50,981 bases of DNA from Planctomycetota bacterium. Lineage in GTDB: Bacteria; Planctomycetota; UBA11346. The DNA is taken from assembly GCA_014193115.1 (NCBI GenBank), contig BJHQ01000005.1, positions 1-50,981 on the forward strand. Reading direction: 5' to 3'. Positions 33,746 to 43,505 of the stretch are shown piece by piece (the stretch's first letter is position 1; the number at the start of each line of letters is the position of its first letter). The notes under the pieces are model-generated. The model did not search any database and was not told the origin of the DNA. It saw nothing but the letters and a program-made list of their open reading frames with translations. The position numbers were made by a program, and so were the translations under genes.

Positions 33746-36700
33746 ATGTCCTTCCCCCGTGTTTCGGCAGCGGTCCTGCTGATCGTGACCTTGGTCGGCT
33801 TGGCTTGGCTCGGGCTCGGCTGGCCCGGTCGGCTCGGCAGGCTCGATACTGCGCCGGGCCGGGGTGAGCACGGAGCCGCGAACGGTCCATCAGGCGCGCA
33901 GGCCAGCGCTGGAATTTCAGCCGCTGATCCGGGCCTGCCGCGACTGGTGGGATCGCTGGACACAACTGTTTCCAACCTGGGTGTCGGCCATGCCGCCGTG
34001 CCAGCGTCGTCCCAGGTTCTTGCCGGTCCCCAGAACCCGCCTTCAGAGAACCCGCCTTCAGAGAACCCTCCTGCAGCGCTCCGCAGGACGGCCACGGTCC
34101 AAAAGGTCCCGCCTTCGGAACCAGCCACCGATCCACCGATGCAGGTTCCACCAGCGATGGACGCCGCGTCGTCAGCGGCTGCGCTCGCTGCCTTCGCTCG
34201 GGCCTCTGCCGACTGGCTGGCGGGGAACGGCGAGGCCGACCGGCTGATCGCCGCAGCCCAGGCCCGACGGCCGGTCATGGCGGACCTGATCCGTCGCGAC
34301 CCCGCTCAGGCGCTGTCCCTGGCGGTCCCCTGGTCCACCCGCCGGACGCTGCCTGCGGCCGTCGTCGCTGAACTCGAGCAACCGGTGGATGGCGTCGGAA
34401 AATATGCGGTGCTCGGCCGGTCGTTGCCCACACCGGGCACGCCAGCCATCAGCCGCCGGGCAACCGTGGCTGGCGAGACCTATACGGCGCATGTTTTCGG
34501 AGCACGGATCCGGATGACGACCCAGGGCTCGGCAAATCTCCATGGAATCGCCTTGGATGGGCAGCTCGCTCTCCACGAAAAGGACTGGCGCCCGATGGAA
34601 CCGGCTGAGGCCATCGCCCGGATGGCTGGCGTGTCCGCTCCCTGTCCGGTCTCAGGCAAGGCCACGGTCGCTGCCGCTGCCTTGGCCGGGGAAGAGGTCC
34701 TGACCGCTTGCTCCTCGCTCCATCTCGCCCAGCACCTCGGGCAACGCCCGGGGTTCGGAGGCGACGCGGTGGCGCGGTCGGCCTATTCCACCGGCCCCAA
34801 GACCGTGCTGTTCGTCCGGGTCGATTTCAGCGATCGGCCGGGAGATCCGCTTTCCGCCGAAGACGCGAAGGCTCTGATCGAAACCAAGGCCGGGGGATTT
34901 TTGAAAGAGAATTCCTATAACACCACCAGCCTGACCGCGACGGTGACTGCGACCCTGCGCCTCCCCAAGGCCAAAGCTACGTACGCCTCCATGAATGGCG
35001 GCGACGTGACGTTGATGGATGACGCGGTGGCCGCGGCGAAAGCTGCCGGCAGCGATCCGGCCAGCTTCTCGTTCTTCGTGATCGGATTCGTGAAGACCTT
35101 CAGCGGCTGGTCGGGCCAGGCCTATGTGCACTGGCCTGGGGCGTGGCTCAACGGCAATTTCAGCCAAGGCGTCTGCGCCCACGAACTCGGCCATAATTAC
35201 GGCTTATGGCACGCCAATGCCTGGGTTGCCAGCCTCGACAGCGTCATTGGTCCGGGGACCAACCTGGAATACGGCAATGGCTTCGACGTCATGGGCGCCG
35301 CGGGCGGCGACGACCAGCAGTTCAATGCCGAACATAAGCACGAACTCGGATGGCTGCCCGAGGCCCGGGTCGCCCGGGTGACGACCAGCGGGGTTTATCA
35401 ACTTGCGGCATTCGACGTCCCGGTCCTTGATGCCACCCGGCCAGCGGCCCTGGCCATCGCCAAGACCGGCGATGCCGACCACCGCACGTATTGGGTGGAG
35501 TGCCGCCAGCGGTTCGCCTCCAACCTTTCCATCCAATCCGGCGTTTTGCTGCTGTTCGCACCCTGGGACCGGAGCAATGGCGGCAGCCAGCTGCTCGACA
35601 CCACGCCGTGGTCGTCCCGTGGCCGCGACGATTCCGCGATCGTCTGCGGACGAACCTTCAGCGACCGCCAGGCGGGCATCCACATCACGCCGCTGCGCAT
35701 CCTGCCACTCGATCCGAAGGTGATCGAAGTGGCGGTGAACCTCGGCCAATACCCAGGCAACCGCCCGCCCGCACTGAGCCTGGCCGCCGACACCGTTTCT
35801 TCAGAGACCGGTCAACCGATCGCTTTCACCGCCACCGCCAGTGACAGCGATGGTGACGACTTGGCGCTTTCCTGGGACTTCGGCGACGGCAGGTTCGGAC
35901 CCAATGCCGGTTCGGTCACCGCCAGCTGGACCAATCCGGGCGACTACGTGGTCGCCTGCACCGCCAGCGATCTGAAAGGTGGCGCGACCATCCGCCAGGT
36001 GGTGGTGCGGATAGGCACGGTGATCGGGAGGTGCCGGATGTCGGGCCGGGTCCATACGGTCGGCGGTAATGGTCTGCCCGGGGTCGCGGTCACTCTGACT
36101 GGCATCCTGCCGCCGACCGCGCTGACCGATAGCGACGGCGTCTTCACCTTGGTCAATGTCCCGACCGGCTTGGCCAATGAGGTGACGCCGTATGCATTTC
36201 CCTGGACTTTCAGCCCTGAATCCCTGTACGTTATCACCGGGGACACCACCGCCATCGACTTCACCGCTAGCGGCGGCCCCGAACCGCCGGACACGACTCC
36301 GCCTGGAGCGATCCTGAGCATGGCCCCCGAGGCCGTCACCGGCACCACCGTCAGCCTGGCCTGGTTGGCAACCGGCGACGACGGCGCCATCGGGACGGCG
36401 ACGACCTATGACCTGCGCTATTCCACCAGCCCGGTCGATGAGAGCACTTGGGCCCGTGCAACGGTTCCCAGCGATCCCTTGCCTGTGCCGGGCCCGACCG
36501 GCGCCAAGGACCGGGTGACGGTGACCGGACTGGCTCCAGGCACGACGTATCGTTTCGCCATCAGGGCGGCTGACGAGGCCGGGAACCAGGGACCGATCTC
36601 GTCAGACATCGGCGTCGCCACCGCCAGCGACGGTGTTCCGCCCGCCGCCATCACCGACTTGGCCATCACCAGCATCACCTCCTCCAGCGCCGCCGTGACT

Positions 36701-37093
36701 TGGACCTCACCAGGCGACGACGGAACGGTCGGTACTGCGGCAAGTTATGACCTGCGCCAATCCATCACCGCGATCAGCGAAACCACCTGGGCGGCGGCGC
36801 TGCCGGTCGGACCGGAACCGGTCCCGCTGCCCGCTGGCACCATACAACAGTATGTGCTGACCGATTTGATTCCTGGAACGACCTATGCCGTGGCGATCCG
36901 TTCGCATGATGAGGTCGGCAACCGATCGGCGGTGTCAAACGTCGTCACCTTCACCACCAGGACTCCGACCATCGCCCAGGCCGCTGAATCCAGTGGCGGA
37001 AGTTCTGGCTGCGGCCTCGGCGCCGGTCTGGCCGCCCTCGGCCTGATCGGCCTGATTGGAGTTGCCCGGCGCGGACGGCAGGTCCGTGGTTGA
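33746..37093 (+). CDS. Secreted zinc metalloprotease with PKD, carboxypeptidase-like and FN3 domains
   Basis: A 1115-residue extracellular protein. Signal/anchor MSFPRVSAAVLLIVTLVGLAWLG; a proline stretch with a 15-bp repeat (PPSEN twice) near residue 98; a metzincin/M6-like catalytic part with H479-E-L-G-H483 and H489 (HELGHNYGLWH) and FDVMGAAGG as likely Met-turn. A PKD domain follows (LSWDFGDGRF), then a carboxypeptidase-regulatory-like repeat (GLPGVAVTLTG), two fibronectin-III domains (~850-1070), and a C-terminal tail with SSGGSSGCGLG, hydrophobic helix and VARRGR. The tail resembles GlyGly/Cys-type C-terminal sorting signals. ATG 33746 has GGAG upstream. Confidence 0.85.
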   Translation: MSFPRVSAAVLLIVTLVGLAWLGLGWPGRLGRLDTAPGRGEHGAANGPSGAQASAGISAADPGLPRLVGSLDTTVSNLGVGHAAVPASSQVLAGPQNPPSENPPSENPPAALRRTATVQKVPPSEPATDPPMQVPPAMDAASSAAALAAFARASADWLAGNGEADRLIAAAQARRPVMADLIRRDPAQALSLAVPWSTRRTLPAAVVAELEQPVDGVGKYAVLGRSLPTPGTPAISRRATVAGETYTAHVFGARIRMTTQGSANLHGIALDGQLALHEKDWRPMEPAEAIARMAGVSAPCPVSGKATVAAAALAGEEVLTACSSLHLAQHLGQRPGFGGDAVARSAYSTGPKTVLFVRVDFSDRPGDPLSAEDAKALIETKAGGFLKENSYNTTSLTATVTATLRLPKAKATYASMNGGDVTLMDDAVAAAKAAGSDPASFSFFVIGFVKTFSGWSGQAYVHWPGAWLNGNFSQGVCAHELGHNYGLWHANAWVASLDSVIGPGTNLEYGNGFDVMGAAGGDDQQFNAEHKHELGWLPEARVARVTTSGVYQLAAFDVPVLDATRPAALAIAKTGDADHRTYWVECRQRFASNLSIQSGVLLLFAPWDRSNGGSQLLDTTPWSSRGRDDSAIVCGRTFSDRQAGIHITPLRILPLDPKVIEVAVNLGQYPGNRPPALSLAADTVSSETGQPIAFTATASDSDGDDLALSWDFGDGRFGPNAGSVTASWTNPGDYVVACTASDLKGGATIRQVVVRIGTVIGRCRMSGRVHTVGGNGLPGVAVTLTGILPPTALTDSDGVFTLVNVPTGLANEVTPYAFPWTFSPESLYVITGDTTAIDFTASGGPEPPDTTPPGAILSMAPEAVTGTTVSLAWLATGDDGAIGTATTYDLRYSTSPVDESTWARATVPSDPLPVPGPTGAKDRVTVTGLAPGTTYRFAIRAADEAGNQGPISSDIGVATASDGVPPAAITDLAITSITSSSAAVTWTSPGDDGTVGTAASYDLRQSITAISETTWAAALPVGPEPVPLPAGTIQQYVLTDLIPGTTYAVAIRSHDEVGNRSAVSNVVTFTTRTPTIAQAAESSGGSSGCGLGAGLAALGLIGLIGVARRGRQVRG

Positions 37094-37100
37094 GCCGGGG

Positions 37101-39917
37101 ATGGCCTTGGACGGGGTGTCCCGGCGCCTGGTCCTATGCCTTTTTGCGTGCCTGGCTCCAATCGGGTTTCTCAGCGCGGCTGAGCCGCTGCTCGCCGCCC
37201 TCGATCCGGCTGGCAAGGTCGCATGGCTGAACCCGACCTCGTCTGGCCTGCGCGCGATCGTCGATCCGGTGCTGCCGCCGGCAGATCCCTCCTGGGCGAT
37301 CGGTGATCGCCGGGTGCTGGTACTGCCGGTGGGATTCACCGATCTGGCGGCGCCGGACCCCCAGCCGGTGGTCGACCTGATTGCCGGTTCTGCCGGCGAT
37401 CTGCTGGCCCGGGCCGCCCACCGCCGGCTGCGCTTGCGCGCTGTGGCGCTGCCAGCGGTGAGCCTGAACGCGACCGCTGCGGATTTCCAGGATCCCTTCA
37501 CGTTGGCGAGCAGGGCCGTGGCAGCCTCGGGGCAGAGCGGAGCCAGCGACGAACGCCTCCTGTTCCTGACCAACGGCGCTTTGTTCAGCTGGGCCGGCCT
37601 GGCCGAGCTCGGCGGCCGACGGATTTGGATCAACGCTCCGCCCAATCTGGGCCTGATCGCCCACGAATTGGGCCACAGCCTGGGCATGCCCCACTCCGGC
37701 GCGGTTCAGGTCACTGGCGAGGATCCGACGGATCCGGGCCAGCATCTGACCTACGGCGATCCCACGGATGTGATGGGATCAGGCGGCACTTCCGCCGATC
37801 TGCCTGGCGCCGCCCACCGCTTCCGCATCGGCTGGCTGCCGGAAACCGCCGTGCTCAGGCCCGCCGGCGATGGCGTCTGGCGGCTGTGGTCGGGGGATGA
37901 TCCGCGCTGGCGGCCGGACCGGATCCAGGCCATGGCTCTGGCCCGCGCCGATGGTCGTACCTTGTGGATCGAACTGCACGGCGATTCCCTGCGCTTGGTG
38001 ATCGCTCCGGGGCCTGAATCTGCGAGCGAGCTGATCGATGCGACGCCGTGGACCGCGACCTTCGCCGATGCCGGTCTGACCGCCCAGCGGGTGTTCGAGG
38101 ACCGCAGCGGCGGGTGGCGGGTGGCGCTGCTCCGGAGCGAAGCCACCGATCCGCCGTCGGCGCTGGTCGCCGTGCGTCAACGCTGGTCGGGGCAGCCCAG
38201 CCGTCCGCCTCGGCTGAGCGTGGACGCTGGTCCGTTGGTGCTCGATCCAGGCGCGACTCTGACCGCCAACGCTATTGCCGACGATCTGGATGGACCGGCG
38301 CCGTTGATCGCCTGGGATGCCGCTCCGCTTGGTGGCGGAGCCGTCCCCTTGGCGAGCGCAGGTCCAGCGTTTTCGGCCACGTTCTTCGAGCATGCCGATC
38401 GATTAGTGCGCTGTTCCGCTGGCGATCTCGACGGCGGGCTGACCACCGCCTGGCTGGCGGTGACGGTCGGTTCGCCCGGCACCGGGCGGATCGCCGGCAC
38501 GGTGCTGGCCGATGATGTTCCGGTCAGCGGAGTCCGGGTGATGGCGCCGCTCCAACCATCCGGTCGTCGGCCCCTGGCCTGGACCGATTCACGGGGCGAA
38601 TTCCTGCTTACCGGGCTGCTGCCCGACAGCGGCTGGCCCGTCTCCGGCACGGCGGTCGGATGGACCATCTGGTCGCCTGCCAGCGGCAATATCCCGGTCG
38701 GATCGAGTGTCGGATTACAGGCGGATCCGCTCTTCGGCGAACTGCAAGTGGTTGCCTCCGCGGGCGGCGTTCCGGTGGCCGGCGCAACCGTGCGCGTGGC
38801 GGGAAGGATCGTCGGCGCCACCGCCGCCGACGGCCGGCTGACCGTCACCGGTCTGCCTCGCGAAGCCCTGCCGGTGACGGTCGGCGCGCCCGGCCGCGGC
38901 GCCGCAGCGATCGTCGCAGTGGCAGCTTCTACCACTGTGAACCTGACCCTGGCCGACGATGGTGAAGCGCCTGCGGCTCCGGCCGGATTCGCCGTGGCCG
39001 CTGCCGCCGACGATCATTCCCTGGAAATCACCTGGCGATCTGAGCCAGGGGTGGTCGGATACGAGCTGACCTGGTCGGCACAGGCGCCGTCCGGATCCAT
39101 CTGGCTCGGGACGACCACTGAGACCTGGGCCGATCCCGGCCTGATCGCCGGTGCATCCGGTCGTCTTCCCGCGCAGCGCCGCCGCCGGGTCATCCTGCCC
39201 AGCGCGCTGGGCGTCTGGCATGGCCGGTTGGTAGCGGTCGATGTTGCCGGCAATCGCTCTCCGCCGGCCTTCACCCAGCGCATGCTGGGCGAACTGTCTC
39301 CGCGCCTGTCTCCGATCACGGTCACCCAGATGTCGGCCGGCCAGCTGACCGCCTCGGTCAATACCATCGCCAGCGCGATCGAGTCCGGCTCGTGGCAGGT
39401 GTCAGGGCCAGGCGCAACCAGCGTCGAGCGGATTTCCGCCACCGACCCGACCACGGTCCGGATCACCGTGGCCGCCGCCGGAGATTACCGGATCACCGCT
39501 GCGATGACCGCCGCCAATGGCCTCGATGCGATCGCCGAGACCCACGTCACCATCGCGTCCACTGCCGTCGCTGGCCGGATCGATCCGCCGGTGGCGATGG
39601 TCAGCCCGGGAGCAGTGCTGAACTTCTCCGCCCGGTGGAGGGACGGATTCGCCACTGAGCGCCCGCCTGAGGGGGAAGCCACCTGGACCGTGACCGGCGG
39701 CGGCCGGATCGACGTCGTGACCGGCCAGTTCATTGCTGGTGCGGCTGCCGGTGGCCCGTGGACAGTGCAAATCGTGGCCGACGGCCTGACCGCCACCGCT
39801 CAGGTCAGCATCATCAACTCGGAGGACGACGAACGTCCTTGCGCAAGTGGCGCGGGTCTGGCTTTGATCGGGAGTCTGGCATTATTCGCGATCGGACGTC
39901 GCCGCCGTCACCGCTAG
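37101..39917 (+). CDS. Second secreted zinc metalloprotease with the same C-terminal tail type
   Basis: A 938-residue protein starting 8 bases after the previous stop. Signal peptide RRLVLCLFACLAPIGFLSAAEP; catalytic motif H188-E-L-G-H192 and H198 (HELGHSLGMPH), Met-turn TDVMGSGG, then beta-sandwich domains including carboxypeptidase-regulatory-like repeats (DDVPVSGVRVMAPL and GGVPVAGATVRVAG) and an FN3-like domain. The C-terminal tail is CASGAGLALIG...FAIGRRRRHR: Cys, small residues, hydrophobic helix, arginine cluster, parallel to the upstream protease. The two proteases share architecture but little sequence outside the active site. The TTG start at 37056 is rejected because it would precede the signal peptide by 15 residues. 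Confidence 0.85.
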   Translation: MALDGVSRRLVLCLFACLAPIGFLSAAEPLLAALDPAGKVAWLNPTSSGLRAIVDPVLPPADPSWAIGDRRVLVLPVGFTDLAAPDPQPVVDLIAGSAGDLLARAAHRRLRLRAVALPAVSLNATAADFQDPFTLASRAVAASGQSGASDERLLFLTNGALFSWAGLAELGGRRIWINAPPNLGLIAHELGHSLGMPHSGAVQVTGEDPTDPGQHLTYGDPTDVMGSGGTSADLPGAAHRFRIGWLPETAVLRPAGDGVWRLWSGDDPRWRPDRIQAMALARADGRTLWIELHGDSLRLVIAPGPESASELIDATPWTATFADAGLTAQRVFEDRSGGWRVALLRSEATDPPSALVAVRQRWSGQPSRPPRLSVDAGPLVLDPGATLTANAIADDLDGPAPLIAWDAAPLGGGAVPLASAGPAFSATFFEHADRLVRCSAGDLDGGLTTAWLAVTVGSPGTGRIAGTVLADDVPVSGVRVMAPLQPSGRRPLAWTDSRGEFLLTGLLPDSGWPVSGTAVGWTIWSPASGNIPVGSSVGLQADPLFGELQVVASAGGVPVAGATVRVAGRIVGATAADGRLTVTGLPREALPVTVGAPGRGAAAIVAVAASTTVNLTLADDGEAPAAPAGFAVAAAADDHSLEITWRSEPGVVGYELTWSAQAPSGSIWLGTTTETWADPGLIAGASGRLPAQRRRRVILPSALGVWHGRLVAVDVAGNRSPPAFTQRMLGELSPRLSPITVTQMSAGQLTASVNTIASAIESGSWQVSGPGATSVERISATDPTTVRITVAAAGDYRITAAMTAANGLDAIAETHVTIASTAVAGRIDPPVAMVSPGAVLNFSARWRDGFATERPPEGEATWTVTGGGRIDVVTGQFIAGAAAGGPWTVQIVADGLTATAQVSIINSEDDERPCASGAGLALIGSLALFAIGRRRRHR

Positions 39918-39924
39918 CCGCCGA

Positions 39925-40707
39925 TCACCATTTCCAATTGATGTTCCACGCCCAGCCGGGGGACTGGCCGTTGGCCTGGACATGGAGGATCGGTCCATTG
40001 GTGGTCCATCCGGGCCAAGACCCATGCCGGCAAGAGGGGAACAGCGGCGACTGATAGGGCTGGATCCAGATGACCGAGGTCGGCTGTTCCACCGGCTCGC
40101 TGCGTTCGGCCCGTTCCTTGGCCAGGCGTTCGGCCTCGGCCACGACGGCTGCGCGCCGCGCGGTTTCGGCCGCGATCAGATCTTCCCGTTCGCTCCAGGC
40201 CATCCACCGACCGTTGTGGAACACCTCGCCCCGGGCCGCAGCGGCCTCATGGGGGCGCATCCAGACTCCTGATTCCAAGGTGTACCCGAGAAAACGCCGG
40301 GCGCCGTCGTGGCGACGATCGCGGTCGAGGACCTGGCTGGCCAGTTCGCGGCCCAGGGTCAGATCGCCAGCTGCGCGGGCGCGCTGGACCAGGTTCCACC
40401 AGTCCTCGGCCGAGCCCAGGTCAGCGAGCTTGGCGCGCAGGGAGCGGACCTCGGTCAGCGCCTTCTGATTGGCGGTCGGGCCGGGAACCACCAGGACCAC
40501 ATCGCTGGCCTTCAAGCGCATCACCACCGACATCGAGCCCTGGGTCTGACGGAGATCCCAGCCGCCATCGGCAGCCCTTGCCAGCTCGCCTTCCACCACC
40601 CGGCCATCGGCCAAGTGGATCTCATCGCAGGTGAGCTGGGCGCAGAACAGGGCGAGGACGGCGCTCGCCAGCGGCAGGGTCCGGGGACGCGGGATGCACT
40701 TGGTCAT
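39925..40707 (-). CDS. Secreted TPR-like protein
   Basis: A 260-residue protein with a signal peptide (LPLASAVLALFCAQLTCDE), a short beta part (IHLADGRVVEGELARA), a helical TPR-like part with RRFLGYTLESGVWMRPHEA and FHNGRWMAW, a charged Ala/Glu/Arg helix, and a C-terminal tail ending in WNINWKW. The LGY-x(4)-G-x-W element is shared with the protein at 7373-8869. Convergent with the second metalloprotease (7 bases between stops). Function unknown. Confidence 0.7.
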   Translation of the reverse strand: MTKCIPRPRTLPLASAVLALFCAQLTCDEIHLADGRVVEGELARAADGGWDLRQTQGSMSVVMRLKASDVVLVVPGPTANQKALTEVRSLRAKLADLGSAEDWWNLVQRARAAGDLTLGRELASQVLDRDRRHDGARRFLGYTLESGVWMRPHEAAAARGEVFHNGRWMAWSEREDLIAAETARRAAVVAEAERLAKERAERSEPVEQPTSVIWIQPYQSPLFPSCRHGSWPGWTTNGPILHVQANGQSPGWAWNINWKW

Positions 40708-40827
40708 TGGAGGCGCCTGACCTGATGGATTGTCGATCCGGGGAGCGGAGGCAAGGAAAAACTGACGCCAAATTGCATGATCGTACTTGACGGTGTCGCC
40801 CACCACGCATAGGTTGGAACGATCACC

Positions 40828-42342
40828 ATGGCAGCACCTGCGATCCTCCTTGGCCTCGATGTCGGACGTGACGGTCTGGGCATGGTCGCTATCACCGGGG
40901 ACGGAAAAGTCCTCGCCTCGCTGCGTCGGGGTTACGCCGTCGATGCCGATGGGGATGGCGGCCCCGGGGCCTCGGACTGGTGGCGGGCGGCCCGCACCGG
41001 CTTCAAGGAACTGCTCCGCCGCGCCGAGTTGCGCTCGGACCAGGTGCGCGCCATCGGCCTGTCCGGTGATGGCGATGCGCTGGTAGCCGTCGATCGCAAT
41101 GGCGATGGGCTGGCCACCTGCCCAGCCGGCGCCGATCCCCGCTTCGCGCCGTTTCTCGACGAAGCGATCAAGCTCGCCGGAGCCCGTAATTTCGCCAATC
41201 TCACCGGCAGCGCTCCGACCACCGCCTCGGGCGCGGTCAAGCTGCTGTGGCTTCAGGCCAACCACAAACGGGCCTGGCATGATTGCGCGCTGGTGCTCCC
41301 GCCGAAGGACTACTTGCGGTTGCGCTTGACCGGAACCGTCGGCACCGACGCCACCGATGCCTGCGCGACGTCGCTCTACAACCCGCGGACCAGATCCTGG
41401 TCGAAGCAGCTCCTGCAGCTGCTGTCCCTGAATCACGAGTGGCTGCCGCAGGTGGGCAGCGGCGCCTCCATCGCCGGACGGGTCACCGATGGCGCCGCCC
41501 GGGACAGCGGTCTGCAATCCGGCACGCCGGTGGTCACCGGCGCCGGCCATGCCTCTGCTCTGGCTGTCGCCGCCGGCGTCATCGACTCCACCAGCACCCT
41601 GGTCGAACTCGGCGATGGCGGATCGGTGTTCGCACCGACCATTGAACCGATGCGGGATCTGCGCGGCAGGCTGCGTACCGGTTGCCACACCCTGCCTGGT
41701 TTGTGGACCCTGCAGAGCGATGGCGGCGCCTCCAGCGCGCCCCTCGACTGGATCCTCGACCAGGTCATGCCCTCGGAATCCGCCCAGGCCCGGCGCAACG
41801 GGCGTCCGGTGCTTGAACTGCTCGCCGAATTGGCTGCGGAGATCCCGCCTGGCGCCGACGGGCTGGTATGGCTGCCCGGGTCCGGCAATACGCCCGGCGG
41901 ATGCCTCGGCCTGACCCGTCATCACGGTCGCGGCCACCTCGCTCGGGCGGCCTTCGAAGGTGGTGCCCTGGCCTGCCGTATCGCCGTCGAGGCCGCTGAC
42001 GCTGTCCGTGGCGGCATCGGCCAAGTGGTTCTCGCCGGCCGCGGCGCCTCCAGCCCCTTGTGGGCCCAAGTGGTCGCCGACGGCATCGGCCGTCCGGTCC
42101 AGGCCATTACCGTCGAAGAACCCGCCGCAGTCGGCGCCGCCATCCTCGCCGCCAACGCCATTGGACATCACAAGGTGCTGGCCGATGCGATCAAGAAGAT
42201 GGCCGGGAAACGCGCCACGTATTCCCCGCGACGGGCCTCGGCCGACGTCCTGGCCGGCACCGCTGATCGTCTCGCAACCTTGCGCCAGACTTGGGCAGCT
42301 CCGCCGGCTTTCGAGCCGGCGTTAATCGAAGCCGCGTCGTGA
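40828..42342 (+). CDS. FGGY-family carbohydrate kinase, divergent
   Basis: A 504-residue protein of the xylulokinase/glycerol-kinase family. Seen: N-terminal GLDVGRDGLGM where the phosphate-loop consensus is G-L-D-x-G-T-(S/T), LSGDGDALV at the place of the sugar-binding GQMHG motif, GTDATDACATSLY with the conserved catalytic-region Asp, GAGHASALAVAAG, and LAGRGASSPLWAQVVAD. The changes in the first phosphate loop and in the GQMHG region suggest altered substrate or weak kinase activity. Followed by an FtsB-like gene with a four-base overlap (GTGA). Confidence 0.8.
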   Translation: MAAPAILLGLDVGRDGLGMVAITGDGKVLASLRRGYAVDADGDGGPGASDWWRAARTGFKELLRRAELRSDQVRAIGLSGDGDALVAVDRNGDGLATCPAGADPRFAPFLDEAIKLAGARNFANLTGSAPTTASGAVKLLWLQANHKRAWHDCALVLPPKDYLRLRLTGTVGTDATDACATSLYNPRTRSWSKQLLQLLSLNHEWLPQVGSGASIAGRVTDGAARDSGLQSGTPVVTGAGHASALAVAAGVIDSTSTLVELGDGGSVFAPTIEPMRDLRGRLRTGCHTLPGLWTLQSDGGASSAPLDWILDQVMPSESAQARRNGRPVLELLAELAAEIPPGADGLVWLPGSGNTPGGCLGLTRHHGRGHLARAAFEGGALACRIAVEAADAVRGGIGQVVLAGRGASSPLWAQVVADGIGRPVQAITVEEPAAVGAAILAANAIGHHKVLADAIKKMAGKRATYSPRRASADVLAGTADRLATLRQTWAAPPAFEPALIEAAS

Positions 42343-42632
42343 ACCGCATCCTGCTGGTCCTGTTGGCGATCCATGTCGCGGGCGGTGCCACCGTCGTCGT
42401 CTGGATGTCGGGTCAGCATGCCCAACGCGCTGCTGAAGTCGCTGCGATCAGGACCCTTGCCGAGCAGGATCGGGCCAAGACCGCACGGATCGAACGCGAC
42501 GTCGAGACCATGGAAGCACGCCGCGCCGCTTTGCGCCAGAACGACCGTTTCGTGGTCGAATTGCTCGCCCGAGAACGACTGGGCTGGATCCGGGCCGACG
42601 AGATCCCCGTGCCCAAGGCGCCAGCTCAATAA
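42339..42632 (+). CDS. FtsB/DivIC-like septum protein
   Basis: A 97-residue protein: N-terminal membrane segment (ILLVLLAIHVAGGATVVVWM), then a coiled coil (about 25-75), then the short conserved end ARERLGWIRADEIPV, as in FtsB/DivIC. The GTG at 42339 overlaps the kinase stop; the family start then falls directly before the membrane helix. It would act in the FtsQLB divisome complex. The association with the kinase gene is positional only. Confidence 0.8.
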   Translation: MNRILLVLLAIHVAGGATVVVWMSGQHAQRAAEVAAIRTLAEQDRAKTARIERDVETMEARRAALRQNDRFVVELLARERLGWIRADEIPVPKAPAQ

Positions 42633-42650
42633 GCGCAAAGTTGACAGCTC

Positions 42651-42972
42651 GGAGCGCCGCACTCTGTGCGGCCGGTTTGCTTCGGCGGCCACATGACCGA
42701 GCCGAGCCGAGCCGGCGCTCCCTGGCAAGCCGAGCTGGTGCTCAGCGCCTCTAGGCCAGCCCGGAGCGCCGCACTCTGTGCGGCCCATGAGCTTTGGCGG
42801 CGTGACATGACCAAGCCAAACCAAGCCGGCGCTCGGCGCTCCCAGGCAAGCCGAGCTGGTGCTCGGCGCCTCTAGGCCAGCCCGGAGCGCCGCACTCTGT
42901 GCGTCCGATGAGTTTTGACATGACCAAGCCAAACCAAACCTAGCCCAGCCGAGTTGACGCTCAGCGCACCCA
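42651..42972 (+). repeat. Three REP-like repeat units
   Basis: Three direct units of about 112-121 bp fill the gap after the FtsB-like gene. Each begins GGAGC and a hairpin GCCGCAC-TCT-GTGCGGC (stems at 42656, 42768 and 42889; the third has one mismatch). A variable stretch with ATGACCAAGCCAAACC-type runs follows, then a second hairpin GCCGAGC-TGGT-GCTCGGC, and CGCCTCTAGGCCAGCCC. A fourth copy lies at 49.0 kb in the same orientation. No gene is seen in this 384-base gap. Confidence 0.9.
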
Positions 42973-43016
42973 GGATCGCCGACAAGACGATGCAAGGCAA
43001 TGGCATGGGATGCAAC

Positions 43017-43505
43017 TCACGGGGATTTTTGCGACGACACGGTTCCCGTTAATTGGTGGACTATGGCGTCCTTGCCGCCTTTGGTCCACGTGCGGGTGCC
43101 AGAGATGGCAGGCTGGCCTGGCTTTGCGGACGAAGGGATCGACAGGGAGATTTCCACTTGTCCGTGCTTGTCGCTCACCAGGGTCGCGGTGATGGTGGAA
43201 CCGCCAGGCACCGACGCGACTCGATAGGTTCCGGCGGCAAAACCGTAGCGCTTGGCGATGCCGGGCAGAACCAGGCGGCCGTCGCGGAACTCGATGGTGT
43301 CGGTGTCCTGCTTGGCTCCAGCCGCGTCGGTGAATTGGACGCTGAAGCGGCGGCCATCCAGGGTCGCTGTCGTCGTCTCAGCGCCAGATTTTGGGGCTGG
43401 GCGATCTGCTGCGCCAAGCGATCCGGCCAACAGCAGGACGCAGGCGGAAGCCGTCAGACAGGCGGAGGTCGTCAGACAAGCAGCGGTCGTCAGGAAATGG
43501 TTCAT
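43017..43505 (-). CDS. Small secreted protein
   Basis: A 162-residue protein with a signal peptide containing an imperfect internal repeat (AACLTTSACLTASACV, from a repeated cgtcaga-type DNA motif). A single beta-rich domain follows: LDGRRFSVQFTD, RDGRLVLPGIAKRYGFAAG, then a tail SGTRTWTKGGKDAIVHQLTG. Its ATG overlaps the stop of the regulator gene (ATGA), so the two are co-translated. No family recognised. Confidence 0.75.
   Translation of the reverse strand: MNHFLTTAACLTTSACLTASACVLLLAGSLGAADRPAPKSGAETTTATLDGRRFSVQFTDAAGAKQDTDTIEFRDGRLVLPGIAKRYGFAAGTYRVASVPGGSTITATLVSDKHGQVEISLSIPSSAKPGQPAISGTRTWTKGGKDAIVHQLTGTVSSQKSP

Noticed and set aside
42651..42972. CRISPR-like or tRNA-like array
   Set aside because: Units are 112-121 bp, contiguous and largely identical, without unique spacers or tRNA features.
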